A DNA stretch of 64,000 bases from Herbaspirillum chlorophenolicum (GCF_001189955.1 NZ_LFLT01000022.1:1-64000), one strand, 5' to 3'; shown: positions 1-11,151, counted from the first letter of the stretch. A program made the numbers and translations. The notes: generated by a model from the letters alone, not told the origin.

Positions 1-96
1 GCCGACCGCAAAACCCCCGGCCCCGCCTCCGACAACCGGAAAACAGACAGCGGCGCACATGCCGGCCTGAGCGTGACCGTGAAATTCCGGCTCTAG
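1..96 (+). CDS. C-terminal end of a probable outer-membrane beta-barrel protein (partial)
   Basis: Frame 1 is open from the window edge to a TAG at 94-96, giving 31 residues. The tail ends in GLSVTVKFRL, an alternating hydrophobic strand closing on a bulky residue, as is usual for the last strand of outer-membrane barrels. A hairpin follows directly, which fits a real gene end, and the gene converges on the aspartate decarboxylase gene. The family cannot be told from this fragment. That it is coding is an inference from the open frame, the strand-like tail and the terminator. Confidence 0.45.
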   Translation, partial: ADRKTPGPASDNRKTDSGAHAGLSVTVKFRL

Positions 97-99
97 CGC

Positions 100-130
100 G
101 TGGCCGACATCGACATGCGATATCGGCCAC
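100..130. terminator. Hairpin between two convergent genes
   Basis: Arms GTGGCCGA (100-107) and TCGGCCAC (123-130) pair perfectly. An inner ATCG/CGAT pairing continues the stem after one mismatch. It lies between the stop at 96 and the aspD stop at 152, so it probably ends transcripts from both sides. There is no clear T-tract. Confidence 0.5.
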
Positions 131-151
131 ACCTGCCGCTCTTCTTCCGCC

Positions 152-1804
<1,653 letters not shown>

Positions 1805-1874
1805 CTAAGTCAGGCCGCTTCCAAGCGGAAAAGAACGGATGGGATTACAGTAAAAATCCTGGGGCGGATATCGT

Positions 1875-3563
1875 CTATACGAATGCCACGATGAGCGGTC
1901 CCAATAAAGTCAGGAAAACGTTGGCCAGCGCATAGGTGATGGCGAAGGGTACTGTTGGGATGGAGTTTTCGGCCTTGTCCAGCACCTCGCCGAATGCCGG
2001 GTTGGCGCTGCGTGAACCGGACAATGCCCCGGCGAAGATGGCGGTATTGTCATAACGCAGGACGTAGCGGCCGATCAGCATGGTGAGGATCAGGGGCAGC
2101 ACGGTGACCACTACCCCAACGCCGAACAGGGTCAACCCTTGCTGCTTGACGGTTTCCACCGCCTGCAAGCCCGATGACAGGCCGACGACCACGACGAAGC
2201 CCGCCAGGCCCAGGTCCTTGAGAATCTGCACGGCGCCATTGGGCATCGCACCGAAAGTCTGGCGTTTTGCGCGCAACCAGCCAAACAGCAAGCCGGAGAG
2301 CAACGCCCCGCCTCCGCTGCCAAGGGTCAACGGGATCGACCCGATGCGCGCGGTCAGCAGACCGACCAGCAAACCAACCACCAAGCCGGCGCCGAGATAG
2401 ACGAAATCGGTTTTGGCGCTCGGCACGACCGCATAACCGATCAGCGAGGACACACGCTTGATGTCTTGTTCCGATCCAAATATCGAGACCACATCGCCGA
2501 TCTGGACCACAGTCTTTTCCTGCATGGGCAGTACTTTTCCCATGCGCTGGATCTGGACGACGTAAATGCCGTGCCGGACCTGTTGCGAGGTGTTGGCGCG
2601 GATGTCGCCGACCGTCCTGTTGTGATATTCCTTGTTGACCAGGACGATGTCGCGCCGCTCCATCATCAGTTCCATTCCCTCGACCGCGTAGAGTTCCTTG
2701 CTGAAGATCGGCACGATATCGACCATCGCCTGCCTGCGTCCGACAGCAAGAACGATGTCGCCGTTTTCCAGCTTGAGGTCGGGCGATATTTCGATGATCT
2801 TGCCATTGCGCTTGAGGCGCTCAATGGTGATCCCGTGGGCCGCATGTTCTTTTTCAAGCTGCTGGATGGTGAGGTCGGCGTTGTTGCCGATCTGGTAAAT
2901 CCGCCCGACCAGATCGGGCGCGGCGGCTTCCTGCCCGGGCGCCAGGACTTGCAGGCCGCCTTGCATGGCTGTTTCGGCGCGTACCGCATCTTCCTTGATG
3001 CTTCGCCCCATGAATTTCGGCAGCAAATTAACGCACACCAGAATCGCGCCGAACGATCCGAATACATAGGTAACCGCATAGCCGACCGCAACATTGCCCT
3101 GCAGGCGCTGGACCTCTTCTGCCGCCAATCCAAGTTTGTTGATGGCGTCGCCTGCGGTGCCGATGATTGCCGACTGGGTCAGCCCTCCGGCGGCCACGCC
3201 GGCTGCAAGCCCTTTATCAAGCCCAAAGAGCCGTGCCATGACGACCACTGTCGCCAGCCCGGTGATGGCCAATACGGCGGCAAGGATAATTTCACGGATC
3301 GATTGCCTGCCCAGCGAATTGAAGAATTGCGGGCCGCTCTCGTAACCGACGGCATAGATAAACAGTGCAAACAGCACCGACTTCACACCGGGATCGACCG
3401 TGACGCCAACCTGGCTGACCAGGACGGCAACCAATAGCGAACCCGCCACGCCGCCGAGCTGGAATTTTCCGAACTGGATTTTTCCTATGTAATAACCGAC
3501 TGCCAGGGACAAGAACAATGCAATTTCAGGGGACCGGGAAAATAACTGATGTAGCCATTCCAT
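1875..3563 (-). CDS. aspT: Aspartate:alanine antiporter, AAEx family (second copy)
   Basis: An inner-membrane exchanger of about 562 residues. It has N-terminal membrane helices, a central cytoplasmic block of two TrkA-C/RCK-C domains (roughly 200-370), then C-terminal helices with a GSGGGALLSGLLFGW motif and GSRSANPAFGEV near the end, typical of AspT. It is predicted to swap external aspartate for internal alanine made by AspD, 85 bp downstream. I place the start at ATG 3563 because AAGGTGG stands just upstream. A longer GTG start at 3572 would overlap that ribosome site. It is clearly paralogous to the neighbour at 3605-5326 but diverged. Confidence 0.85.
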   Translation of the reverse strand: MEWLHQLFSRSPEIALFLSLAVGYYIGKIQFGKFQLGGVAGSLLVAVLVSQVGVTVDPGVKSVLFALFIYAVGYESGPQFFNSLGRQSIREIILAAVLAITGLATVVVMARLFGLDKGLAAGVAAGGLTQSAIIGTAGDAINKLGLAAEEVQRLQGNVAVGYAVTYVFGSFGAILVCVNLLPKFMGRSIKEDAVRAETAMQGGLQVLAPGQEAAAPDLVGRIYQIGNNADLTIQQLEKEHAAHGITIERLKRNGKIIEISPDLKLENGDIVLAVGRRQAMVDIVPIFSKELYAVEGMELMMERRDIVLVNKEYHNRTVGDIRANTSQQVRHGIYVVQIQRMGKVLPMQEKTVVQIGDVVSIFGSEQDIKRVSSLIGYAVVPSAKTDFVYLGAGLVVGLLVGLLTARIGSIPLTLGSGGGALLSGLLFGWLRAKRQTFGAMPNGAVQILKDLGLAGFVVVVGLSSGLQAVETVKQQGLTLFGVGVVVTVLPLILTMLIGRYVLRYDNTAIFAGALSGSRSANPAFGEVLDKAENSIPTVPFAITYALANVFLTLLGPLIVAFV

Positions 3564-3604
3564 GATTACCACCTTTCAGCATAGTGAAAATGTTCGATCG
3601 GTAC

Positions 3605-5326
3605 CTAGTTCCTCGCCATTTGACCCACCACACCAGCCAATGCAACGACCAGTGGACCAAGCAGGGGCAACACGACATTCGAAATCGCATAGGTAATGGT
3701 GTACCCAAGCAACGGCGTAGAGTTGCCGGCGGCATTTTGGATGCCGCTTAATGCCGGCGTGCTGCATTGCTGGCCGGCGATCGCACCGAGAAGAATCGGC
3801 GCACTTAACTTGAAGAGGAAATGCCCTACCAGCAATGAAACCAGCGCGGGCACCAGTGCCACGGCCACACCGATCAGCGGCAAGGTGATTCCATACTGGG
3901 AAAGCAGATGCAATGCCTGGGGGCCTGCCTCCAGGCCGACACAGGCAATGAAAACCGTGAGCCCGATATCCTTGAGAAGTATGAGGGCGTCCTTATTGAT
4001 GGTAGGCAGATCGGGACGTTTTGCGCCATACCATCCAAGCACCAATCCGGTCAGCAAAGCACCGCCACCGGTGCCGGCCGAGAATGGCGTATCGCCGATG
4101 CGTACGCTCAGCCCACCGATGAAAATGCCCAGCAGTATCCCGAACCCCAGCACACCGATATTGCTCCGGCGATTCTCGGGAAGCGGCTTCCCGATCTGAG
4201 GAATAATCTCAGAAAATGCCGATTTATATGTTGCTGCAACGGCGCACAGGCGGATGACATCATTGAGCTGCAGCTCGACGTCGGGAAGCAAGGGCAAACT
4301 CTGTTCGCCACGCCGGATCATGGCGATATGCAGGTTCGGCGGCAAGTCCGATGCCAGTTCGTGCAGCGTTCGCCCTTGCAGGGCCTTGTTGCGCACGACA
4401 ATGTTTTGCGTCTGCAGGCCCGTATTCAGTTCGGAAATGTTGGCCAGCTCTTCGCCAAGCAAGGGGGCTATCTTGATCAGAGCGTCACGACGCCCAACCA
4501 CCAGGACTTCGTCATCGGGCTCAAGCCGCAGCGTCGGATGAATGGCAATGTCGTTTCCTTGCCGGCTCATCCGCACGATACTGATCCGCTTGCCCAGCTG
4601 GATGCCGAGATCGGCAATGGTCTTTCCAGGCGCCAGGCTTCCTTGCCCGCCAATACGATAAATACGCCCTACCAGATGGGGCGCGGCCACCACAGCACTC
4701 TCCCCTTCATCGCTCTCTCCGCCCATTTCCGACCAAAGCTTTTTTGCCTCGGTACGGATATTGATGCGCAACAGCCGCGGGAATACCTGGCTTGTCGCGA
4801 TGACAATCGTGATCAGTCCAAAGATATAGGTAATCGAATACGCGGTGACGATGTTGGCCTGCAATTGCGTCACTTGCGCAATGGGGAGTGGAAGTTTGGA
4901 AATGGCATCCGTCGCCGTACCGACGATCGCCGATTCAGTGGCGGCCCCGGCCATCAATCCGGCGGCCGTGCCCGGATCGAGTTGCAATGCGTATGTCGCG
5001 GCCAGCACCATGCAGAGTACGACCACGACCTCGATCAGGCAAAACGCACCCAGGCGAAGGCCTTTGGCATTCAGGTTGGCGAAGAATTGCGGGCCGCCGG
5101 CAAAGCCCAGGGCGAAGATGAAGAGTGCGAAGAAAACGCTCTTGACATGCGGGTCAAGCGTCACCCCCAGCTGACCGAGGATGAGAGCGGCAATCAGCGT
5201 TCCGCATACGCCACCCAACTGAATCGGCCCGAATTTTATTTTTCCAAGGCCATATCCAATGGCCAGCGCGGCAAATAACACGACCTCTGGAATTGCCGTC
5301 AATAGAGCGACAACCGAATTCGTCAT
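3605..5326 (-). CDS. aspT: Aspartate:alanine antiporter, AAEx family (first copy)
   Basis: An inner-membrane exchanger of about 573 residues with the same layout as its downstream neighbour: helices, two RCK-C domains in the middle (HLVGRIYRIGG onward, about 220-385), and a second helix block with GTGGGALLTGLVLGWYGAKRP and QQCSTPAL. It is the promoter-proximal gene of the aspT-aspT-aspD run, with 41 bp to the next gene. Start ATG 5326; TTG 5332 is an in-frame alternative and neither has a good ribosome-binding site. Two tandem copies suggest one exchanges aspartate/alanine while the other differs in affinity or substrate. That is inference. Confidence 0.83.
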   Translation of the reverse strand: MTNSVVALLTAIPEVVLFAALAIGYGLGKIKFGPIQLGGVCGTLIAALILGQLGVTLDPHVKSVFFALFIFALGFAGGPQFFANLNAKGLRLGAFCLIEVVVVLCMVLAATYALQLDPGTAAGLMAGAATESAIVGTATDAISKLPLPIAQVTQLQANIVTAYSITYIFGLITIVIATSQVFPRLLRINIRTEAKKLWSEMGGESDEGESAVVAAPHLVGRIYRIGGQGSLAPGKTIADLGIQLGKRISIVRMSRQGNDIAIHPTLRLEPDDEVLVVGRRDALIKIAPLLGEELANISELNTGLQTQNIVVRNKALQGRTLHELASDLPPNLHIAMIRRGEQSLPLLPDVELQLNDVIRLCAVAATYKSAFSEIIPQIGKPLPENRRSNIGVLGFGILLGIFIGGLSVRIGDTPFSAGTGGGALLTGLVLGWYGAKRPDLPTINKDALILLKDIGLTVFIACVGLEAGPQALHLLSQYGITLPLIGVAVALVPALVSLLVGHFLFKLSAPILLGAIAGQQCSTPALSGIQNAAGNSTPLLGYTITYAISNVVLPLLGPLVVALAGVVGQMARN

Positions 5327-5484
5327 AAACAACCCATGGCAGATTTATTTCACGCAAGACCGGTTCAGTGGAGGCCGGTATCGATGGCTAGTCACACAGA
5401 CATAAGTAATGCGCGCGATATTTGCTAGGGCAGTAAATTTGAATAACCGGGTGAGATTCCAGTTTTTCAAAAAATATTGCCGCA

Positions 5485-5500
5485 TGGCTAGTTACTTGCA
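5485..5500 (+). promoter_or_regulatory. Possible sigma-54 (-24/-12) promoter
   Basis: The string TGGCTAGTTACTTGCA keeps the invariant GG and GC with the exact 10-nt spacing of RpoN promoters (consensus TGGCAC-N5-TTGCW). It points rightward at the small gene at 5881, with a leader of nearly 370 nt. Only the spacing and core bases support it. Confidence 0.35.
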
Positions 5501-5579
5501 AAGTAAGCAGAATGCTTGATAAATACAAAAGCGTCAATGCACAACCCTATCAATTGGTTTTCTGCAAAGACGGAGGTGC

Positions 5580-5643
5580 CGTTGGTCTTCACTGAACGGC
5601 ATTGCCCGCTAAACGGGGCAGTTTGCGATGCACTGCACCAACG
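5580..5643. repeat. Nested inverted repeats in the aspT upstream gap
   Basis: CGTTGGT (5580-5586) and ACCAACG (5637-5643) are perfect 7-bp inverted arms. Between them lies an imperfect inner hairpin, TGCCCG...CGGGGCA, near 5602-5620. This may be a folded leader or a regulator site, and the evidence is weak. Confidence 0.3.
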
Positions 5644-5880
5644 ATAGCGATTAATTGCCCGCTTTGATGCTTTTTTGAGACTTACCTATGGAGCAATATC
5701 GAATTAGTTGGCAGAATCGCCTATTGAAAATTTCGATGGGAATCGAAATTAATCCAGCAAGGAAATCATTTGTTTCCGCCCTGGAAATTACCGTATCGGA
5801 AAACTCCCGATATACGGCTGGCTTGGCAGGAAATAGGATGACGCCATCGCAACACGTCTCCCTTCCTGCATGAGGGAAAA

Positions 5881-6066
5881 ATGAACATCATCGAAACTTT
5901 GGTGCACTACGGCACCTACGCATTGACCTTCTACGCCTTGTACGTAGTGATAGGCGCTCTGGCATTCGGCTACTTCATCTGGCGGAAGGTTTTCCGCAGC
6001 AGCGGCGCCAAACCGCAGAACATCGCCCCCCAGCTGGGCGATTCCGATTCGCACCTCCCCCACTAA
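5881..6066 (+). CDS. Small single-helix membrane protein, unknown function
   Basis: A 61-residue protein with one hydrophobic stretch (about residues 9-34, TYALTFYALYVVIGALAFGYFIW) followed by a basic WRKVFR stop-transfer and a polar tail. A purine-rich AGGGAAAA stands just before ATG 5881, supporting a real start. It ends 25 bp before the end of the convergent polB gene. I do not recognise the family. It could be an accessory peptide of the neighbouring transport operon, but only position suggests this. Confidence 0.55.
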   Translation: MNIIETLVHYGTYALTFYALYVVIGALAFGYFIWRKVFRSSGAKPQNIAPQLGDSDSHLPH

Positions 6067-6090
6067 TCGGACATTTCGCGCAACCACCCG

Positions 6091-8499
6091 TCAGAACAGC
6101 TCCTGTTGCGGTGAAGTCAGGCTGGCAAAGCTGTCGCCGACGAAGACCAGGATGGCATCGGCCACCGGCGCCAGCTGGCGCTCCAGGTAGTGCCCATAGT
6201 CAATGGCGGCGGTGCGCTTTTCCAGCGGCTCCGGTCCTGCCGTGGTCATCACGTAATTGATCCAGCCGCCCTGCTGGTACTGCAGCGGACGCCCGTCCTC
6301 CTTGTTCACCTCGTCCGCCATGCGCGCCGCGCGCACGTGCGGCGGCACATTCTTTTCATAATGGTCCAGTTGCCGGCGCAGGCGCTTGCGATAGACCAGT
6401 TGCGCATCCAGCTTCCCCGCCAGCAGGTCGGCCACATAACCGGCGATGTACTCGCGGTAAGGCTCCTTCCTGAAAATGCGCAAGTAAAGCTCCTGCTGGA
6501 ACTGCTGCGCCAGCGGCGTCCAGTCGGTGCGCACGGTTTCCAGGCCTTTGAATGTCACTTTGTCTTCGCCCTGCGCAGTGCGCACGTAGCCGGCGTAGCG
6601 TTTTTTGCTGCCGACATCGGAGCCGCGCACACTGGGCATCAGGAAGCGCTGGTAATGCACTTCAAATTGCAGTTCCAGCGCGCTGTCCAACTGGTATTGC
6701 TCGCGCAGGCGGCGGCGCCACCAGTCGTTGATCTTTTGCACCAGCGCCAGCCCGATGGCGCGCGCCTGCTCATCGCTGTGCGCGCGTTTCAACCAGACGA
6801 AGGTGGAGTCGGTATCGCCGTAGATCACTTCATAGCCCTGCCCTTCGATCAGTTCGCGCGTGTGGTGCATGATCTCGTGCCCGCGCCGGGTGATCGATGA
6901 GGCCAGGCGCGAATCGAAGAAACGGCATACGGTCGAACCCAGCACGCCGTAGAAGGAATTCATGATGATCTTCAGCGCCTGCGACAGCGGCTGGTTGCCG
7001 TGGCGCTTGGCGGCCTCGCGCTCTTCCCATATCTGCTCGATGATGGCCGGCAGGCTGTGGCTGCGCCGGGAAAAGCGAGCATCGTTGAACCCTGGCACGG
7101 TATCGGCCTCGGGCTCGTTGTGCATGCCGTCCACCAGTCCGACCGGGTCGATCAGGAAGCTGCGGATGATGCTCGGGTACAGGCTTTTGTAATCCAGCAC
7201 GATCACCGAGTCGTACAGCCCCGAGCGCGAATCCATCACAAAGCCGCCCGGGCTGGCGATGGCTTCCGCATCGCCCAGGTTGGGCGCCACGTAGCCCTTG
7301 CGATGCATATGCGGCATGTAAAGGTGCGTGAAAGCCGCCACCGAGCCGCCGCTGCGGTCGGCCGGCAAGCCGGTGACGCTGGCGCGCTCCAGCAGGAATT
7401 CAAGGATCTCGGTCTTGGCGAAAATGCGGGTGACGAGTTCGCAGTCCTTGAGGTTATAGGTGGCCAACGCCGCCTTGTCCTCGGCGAACATGCGGTCGAT
7501 CTCATCCATGCGCTGGTAGGGCGTGGCGATCGCCTTGCCCTCTCCCAGCAGCGTTTGCGCCACGTTTTCCAGGCTGAACGAGGGGAAATTCCAGAACGCC
7601 GAACGCAGGCTTTCGATGCCGTCGATGACCAGCCGGCCCGGCGCCGTCACCAGCAGGTGGTTGGCGCGAAAGCCGTGCTCGCGCCATTCCAGCGGAGCGC
7701 CGCAGCGCCCCAGGCGCAACGGCACCTTGAATTTATCTGCCTGCTTCTGCAAGACGTTGAGGTCGAACTGGATCAGGTTCCAGCCGATGATGGCATCCGG
7801 ATCGTGGCGCGCCATCCACTCGTTGAGGCGTTCAACCAGCTCCTTGCGGGTATCGCAAAAATGCAGCGCGAAATCCACTGCCTCCACTGCGCCGCTGGCC
7901 GGTCCCAGCGTGTAGACGGTACGCTGCCCGCAGCCTTCCAGTGCGATCGAATACAGGTCGCCGTGCCAGCTGGTTTCGATGTCCAGCGAGGCCAATTTGA
8001 GTTGCGGCCGGTAGCCCTCTAGCGCGCGGATACGTACATCCGTGAGCACGCCATCCGCACCCGGCGTTCCCGAAAAAGCCAGCGGCGCATTGATGAAGCG
8101 TTCCATCAGGTAGCGCTCCGGCGGCCGCACGTCGGCTTCATAGACCGGGATGCCGTTCTCGATCAGTTGCTTTTCCTTCTTCAGCAGTTTGCGGTAATGG
8201 CGCGCATACAGGCCCATCACCGGCCGTTGGCTGAAGTCTTTCAGGTTGTCGAGCGCACGCAGCTCGAAACCGCCGTCGCCGGCCAGCAAAGGCTCCACCC
8301 GTTCACGCTCGGATTGCGGGATGAACGCCACCGCCTGCTGCGGCGGCAGGCGCAGGCATTGCGGGCCGTCGTCGGTCGCCAGCCACAGTTCGACCTCGAT
8401 ACCGGCAGGCGTATCGCGCCAGTGGCGGCTGAGAATGAATCCCCTGCGCTCGCCTTCCTGCAATTGGCCTTGGTCATCCTGGCCGCCCTTGTCCTGCAT
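6091..8499 (-). CDS. polB: DNA polymerase II (family B)
   Basis: An 802-residue family B polymerase, close to the 783 of E. coli Pol II. It restarts and bypasses at damaged templates and proofreads. Visible motifs in order: Exo[11 protein letters not shown], Exo[16 protein letters not shown], polymerase motif [16 protein letters not shown], motif [14 protein letters not shown] and motif C YGDTDSTF, so both exonuclease and polymerase catalytic acids are present. Start ATG 8499 with GGGAGA about 12 nt upstream. I found no LexA box of the CTGT-N8-ACAG type in the upstream gap, so SOS control, usual for polB in enterics, is not evident here. Confidence 0.95.
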   Translation of the reverse strand: MQDKGGQDDQGQLQEGERRGFILSRHWRDTPAGIEVELWLATDDGPQCLRLPPQQAVAFIPQSERERVEPLLAGDGGFELRALDNLKDFSQRPVMGLYARHYRKLLKKEKQLIENGIPVYEADVRPPERYLMERFINAPLAFSGTPGADGVLTDVRIRALEGYRPQLKLASLDIETSWHGDLYSIALEGCGQRTVYTLGPASGAVEAVDFALHFCDTRKELVERLNEWMARHDPDAIIGWNLIQFDLNVLQKQADKFKVPLRLGRCGAPLEWREHGFRANHLLVTAPGRLVIDGIESLRSAFWNFPSFSLENVAQTLLGEGKAIATPYQRMDEIDRMFAEDKAALATYNLKDCELVTRIFAKTEILEFLLERASVTGLPADRSGGSVAAFTHLYMPHMHRKGYVAPNLGDAEAIASPGGFVMDSRSGLYDSVIVLDYKSLYPSIIRSFLIDPVGLVDGMHNEPEADTVPGFNDARFSRRSHSLPAIIEQIWEEREAAKRHGNQPLSQALKIIMNSFYGVLGSTVCRFFDSRLASSITRRGHEIMHHTRELIEGQGYEVIYGDTDSTFVWLKRAHSDEQARAIGLALVQKINDWWRRRLREQYQLDSALELQFEVHYQRFLMPSVRGSDVGSKKRYAGYVRTAQGEDKVTFKGLETVRTDWTPLAQQFQQELYLRIFRKEPYREYIAGYVADLLAGKLDAQLVYRKRLRRQLDHYEKNVPPHVRAARMADEVNKEDGRPLQYQQGGWINYVMTTAGPEPLEKRTAAIDYGHYLERQLAPVADAILVFVGDSFASLTSPQQELF

Positions 8500-8711
8500 A
8501 TCCTGTCAATCTCCCTTCTGCCCTGCCTGAGTTCGCTGCACCATGGCGAAAAGGGGATTTTACTTGGATAGAAAACGCACTGTGCACAATGCATCGACAC
8601 GCCATTGAAGTGGCCTCCGGACATCGAATGTAAAGAAGTCCGAACACGCTTTTTCACCTGCAAAGATTTTAAAAAAAAGACCTCTCTTCTTGTCGTTTTG
8701 CGCCTGCAATG

Positions 8712-8741
8712 GCGATGCGATGCTTGCGCACATCGCATCGC
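8712..8741. promoter_or_regulatory. Perfect 11-bp inverted repeat just upstream of the LprI-like gene
   Basis: GCGATGCGATG (8712-8722) and CATCGCATCGC (8731-8741) are exact complements around an 8-nt spacer, ending 10 nt before the GGAGG ribosome site at 8751. It could be an operator or a leader hairpin affecting translation. Confidence 0.55.
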
Positions 8742-8761
8742 AGCAACATTGGAGGAACACA

Positions 8762-9658
8762 ATGAAAACGCCGTTCACGCTTATCCCTCGGCGCATTCTT
8801 TCTCTCGATGCCGACCACCCGCAACGTCATTTCGCCAACGCCATGAAGAAAACCACCCTTTACGCAATCTTCGCTGCGCATTGCGCCTTTGCCTGCGCTC
8901 CAGCCTTTGCCGCCAGCTTCGATTGCAGCAGAGCAGGTTCCGCCAACGAAAAAATCATTTGCGGCGATACCGAACTCTCTGCGCTGGACGACAAACTGGG
9001 CAAGGCGTTCCGCCAGGCTCGCATGCACGCCTCCGACAAGCGCGCCTTTACCATCGATTCAGACAAGCAATGGCGCTGGCGCGAACAGAATTGCCGCGAC
9101 CGCACCTGCCTGGTCGATTGGTACCAGCGCCGCCAGGCCGAGCTGCAGGCACAGGCCGACAGCTCCATTGCAGTCGCCGCACGCCTGCCGGCCAAAGCCG
9201 TTCAGTCACCTATGCCTTCCATACCGGCCCTGGCATCGGTCCAACCTGTGCCGCCCGCGCCGGCGGCCGACGTGGCGCAGGCAGAACCGCTACGCCTGAA
9301 GTTGAACAATGCGCAGATTGCCGGCATCGCGCCTGCCGGCGCCATGCCCTGGCCGCACTATGTGCGTGTGGACAGAGGGGAATATTTTTATGAGGACCCG
9401 CAGGCCGGCGGCGCGGCAGCGCTCATCGGCGTGCGCTACTACGGCGTCGAGAACGGCCAGTACATCATTGAAGCCAGCCGCGGCAACGCCGTGCTGCGCT
9501 ACACCTGTAGCGCGGACTGCGCCTACATCGGCCAGCTGACGCTACCGGGTGATATCGAGAAGGACATGGTGATCGTCAGGAACGACCGCAATTCGCTGCC
9601 CTCGCTGATCGTCAACGACGCCGTCAACGGCCTGCTGGTTCCATCTGCGGTGCACTGA
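8762..9658 (+). CDS. Secreted LprI/DUF1311-like protein with an extra C-terminal domain
   Basis: A 298-residue protein. The start is ATG 8762 because GGAGG sits 6 nt before it. The internal ATG 8843 begins a standard signal peptide (MKKTTLYAIFAAHCAFACAPAFA) but lacks a ribosome site, so the annotated form carries a 27-residue extended N-region. The mature N-terminus has the DUF1311/LprI pattern: FDCSRAGSANEKIICG, a long helix, then WRWREQNCRDRTCLVDWY with paired cysteines. LprI proteins can inhibit lysozyme. A linker rich in Ala/Pro leads to a C-terminal domain (about 180-298) that I do not recognise, with its own CSADC cysteine pair. It is probably periplasmic. Confidence 0.75.
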   Translation: MKTPFTLIPRRILSLDADHPQRHFANAMKKTTLYAIFAAHCAFACAPAFAASFDCSRAGSANEKIICGDTELSALDDKLGKAFRQARMHASDKRAFTIDSDKQWRWREQNCRDRTCLVDWYQRRQAELQAQADSSIAVAARLPAKAVQSPMPSIPALASVQPVPPAPAADVAQAEPLRLKLNNAQIAGIAPAGAMPWPHYVRVDRGEYFYEDPQAGGAAALIGVRYYGVENGQYIIEASRGNAVLRYTCSADCAYIGQLTLPGDIEKDMVIVRNDRNSLPSLIVNDAVNGLLVPSAVH

Positions 9659-9668
9659 GTACAGGTTC

Positions 9669-11063
9669 TTACACCACCACCTGGCGCTGGTTACGCCGAT
9701 GCGCCAGCTCGCTCAGCCGGCGCAAGGCGTTGACCAGTTCGAAGCGGCTGCGCGCGCGTCCCAGCGAGATGCGGATGTGCGCCTGCCGGGAGGGCATGCC
9801 GTCGGCCCCGGCCGTGCGGAAGGCATCATCCGCCACCACGTCCAGCCCTTCCATGCGCGCCTTCTGCACGAAATCGGCCGCGCTCCAGTGCGCAGGCAGC
9901 GCCTTCCAGAGATGGATGCCGCCGGCATTGGCCAATGCGCTGTCGCCCAGCGTGCGGTGCGCCAGCTCCTGGCGCGCCCAGGCTTCGGTGCGGATGCCTT
10001 CCTGCAGCGCGGCCGCGGTGCCGTCGTGTATCCATTGCGTGGTCAGGGCCGTCATCAGCGGCGTCGACATCAGCACGAAGGACCTCAACGCGCCCAGCAC
10101 GTCTTCCTGCTGCATGCCCTCCGGCATCGCCACATAGGCGGTACGCAGGCCGGGCAGCAGGCATTTGGACAGCGTCGACACGTAGAACACCTGGCGTGGC
10201 GCGTAGTACGCCAGCGGTTTCGGCGCGGCGGCGCTGAACAGCCAGTAGGGATCGTCCTCGATAATGCGCAGGTCCAGCCTTTGGGCCACCGCCGCGATCT
10301 CGGCGCGCCTTACCGGGGGCATGGTGTGCGTGGTCGGGTTTTGCAATGTGGGGTTGAGATAAACCAGCCGGGCCTTGTGCTTCTTGACCATCATTTCCAG
10401 CGCATCCGGCCGCATGCCGTCGGCATCGCTCTCCACTGCCACCACCTGCCGCCCCAACTGCACTGCGGCTGACAGCAGGCCGGGATAGCTCAATGGTTCA
10501 GCCAGCACCGCCTCGCCGGGTCGGGTCTGCGACAGCACCAGCGCCGCCAGCGCCGACTGTGCGCCGGGGCAAGCCAGCACGCGCTCCTCATCCAACGTGC
10601 CCAGCATCGGCGCCAGCCACGCTGCGCCGGCCGCGCGGTCCGTGCTGCTGCCGCCGCCCAGGTGGTAGGTCATCAGCAGGTCGACATCGCTATGGATCAG
10701 CACCTGGGACACCCCCTGGCGCAGCAGGTCGTCAAGATCGACGCCGGCCGGCGGCGGCGGGATGTTCATGCTGAGGTCGACCAGTTGCGTCAGGTCCACC
10801 CTTGGCGACGCAATGAAGGTACCGGCCGGGCCGCGCGCTTCCAGCAGATTGCGCCGGCGCGCTTCGGTGTATGAACGCGTCACCGTGGTCAGGTCCACCC
10901 CCAGATGCTCGGCCAGCAGGCGTTGCGGCGGCAGCCGGTCGCCGGCCTTGAGCCGCTCGTCCGAAATCGCCTGTTCGATGAAATCCACGATCTGCAGATA
11001 GCGCGGTCCGCCGTTGTCGGCGAAGGTGCGCGTCCATGCCAGGAGGCTGTCGTTGCGGCTCAT
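9669..11063 (-). CDS. MocR-type GntR regulator with aminotransferase-like domain
   Basis: A 464-residue PLP-binding transcription regulator. The N-terminal winged helix (about 15-85, RLPPQRLLAEHLGVDLTTVTRSY) is GntR-type. The rest is fold-type I aminotransferase-like, with the PLP-lysine region FYVSTLSKCLLPGLR and the NPTLQNPT and EDDPYW motifs. The start is ATG 11063 (AAGGA upstream); the frame runs 30 codons further without a ribosome site. Two inverted repeats 90-140 bp upstream are likely operators. MocR proteins often control PLP or amino-acid metabolism genes, but no such target lies next to it, so the regulon is unknown. Confidence 0.85.
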   Translation of the reverse strand: MSRNDSLLAWTRTFADNGGPRYLQIVDFIEQAISDERLKAGDRLPPQRLLAEHLGVDLTTVTRSYTEARRRNLLEARGPAGTFIASPRVDLTQLVDLSMNIPPPPAGVDLDDLLRQGVSQVLIHSDVDLLMTYHLGGGSSTDRAAGAAWLAPMLGTLDEERVLACPGAQSALAALVLSQTRPGEAVLAEPLSYPGLLSAAVQLGRQVVAVESDADGMRPDALEMMVKKHKARLVYLNPTLQNPTTHTMPPVRRAEIAAVAQRLDLRIIEDDPYWLFSAAAPKPLAYYAPRQVFYVSTLSKCLLPGLRTAYVAMPEGMQQEDVLGALRSFVLMSTPLMTALTTQWIHDGTAAALQEGIRTEAWARQELAHRTLGDSALANAGGIHLWKALPAHWSAADFVQKARMEGLDVVADDAFRTAGADGMPSRQAHIRISLGRARSRFELVNALRRLSELAHRRNQRQVVV

Positions 11064-11151
11064 GTCTTGTTCCTTGAATCCGGCTCTTGCGGGATGCCTC
11101 GGGCGTGCCAAAGCACGCTGTGCAGGGATATTGCCAGGATTGTTGCCATGC

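Larger units (their letters stand above)
5327..5880. other. Long non-coding regulatory gap between aspT and a small membrane protein gene
   Basis: About 550 bp that is visibly richer in A/T than the flanks. It should hold the promoter of the leftward aspT-aspT-aspD operon and of the rightward small gene at 5881. It contains a -24/-12-like element at 5485, ATGGCTAGT repeated exactly 100 bp apart (5384 and 5484), and nested inverted repeats near 5580-5643. I see no convincing coding frame. A 61-codon frame at 5688-5873 lacks a ribosome-binding site. Confidence 0.6.

Noticed and set aside
5688-5873. 61-codon plus-strand frame before the small membrane gene
   Set aside because: No ribosome-binding site, no hydrophobic or domain pattern, and it lies within the regulatory gap.
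8500-8600. SOS (LexA) box upstream of polB
   Set aside because: I looked for CTGT-N8-ACAG and found no acceptable match in the gap.
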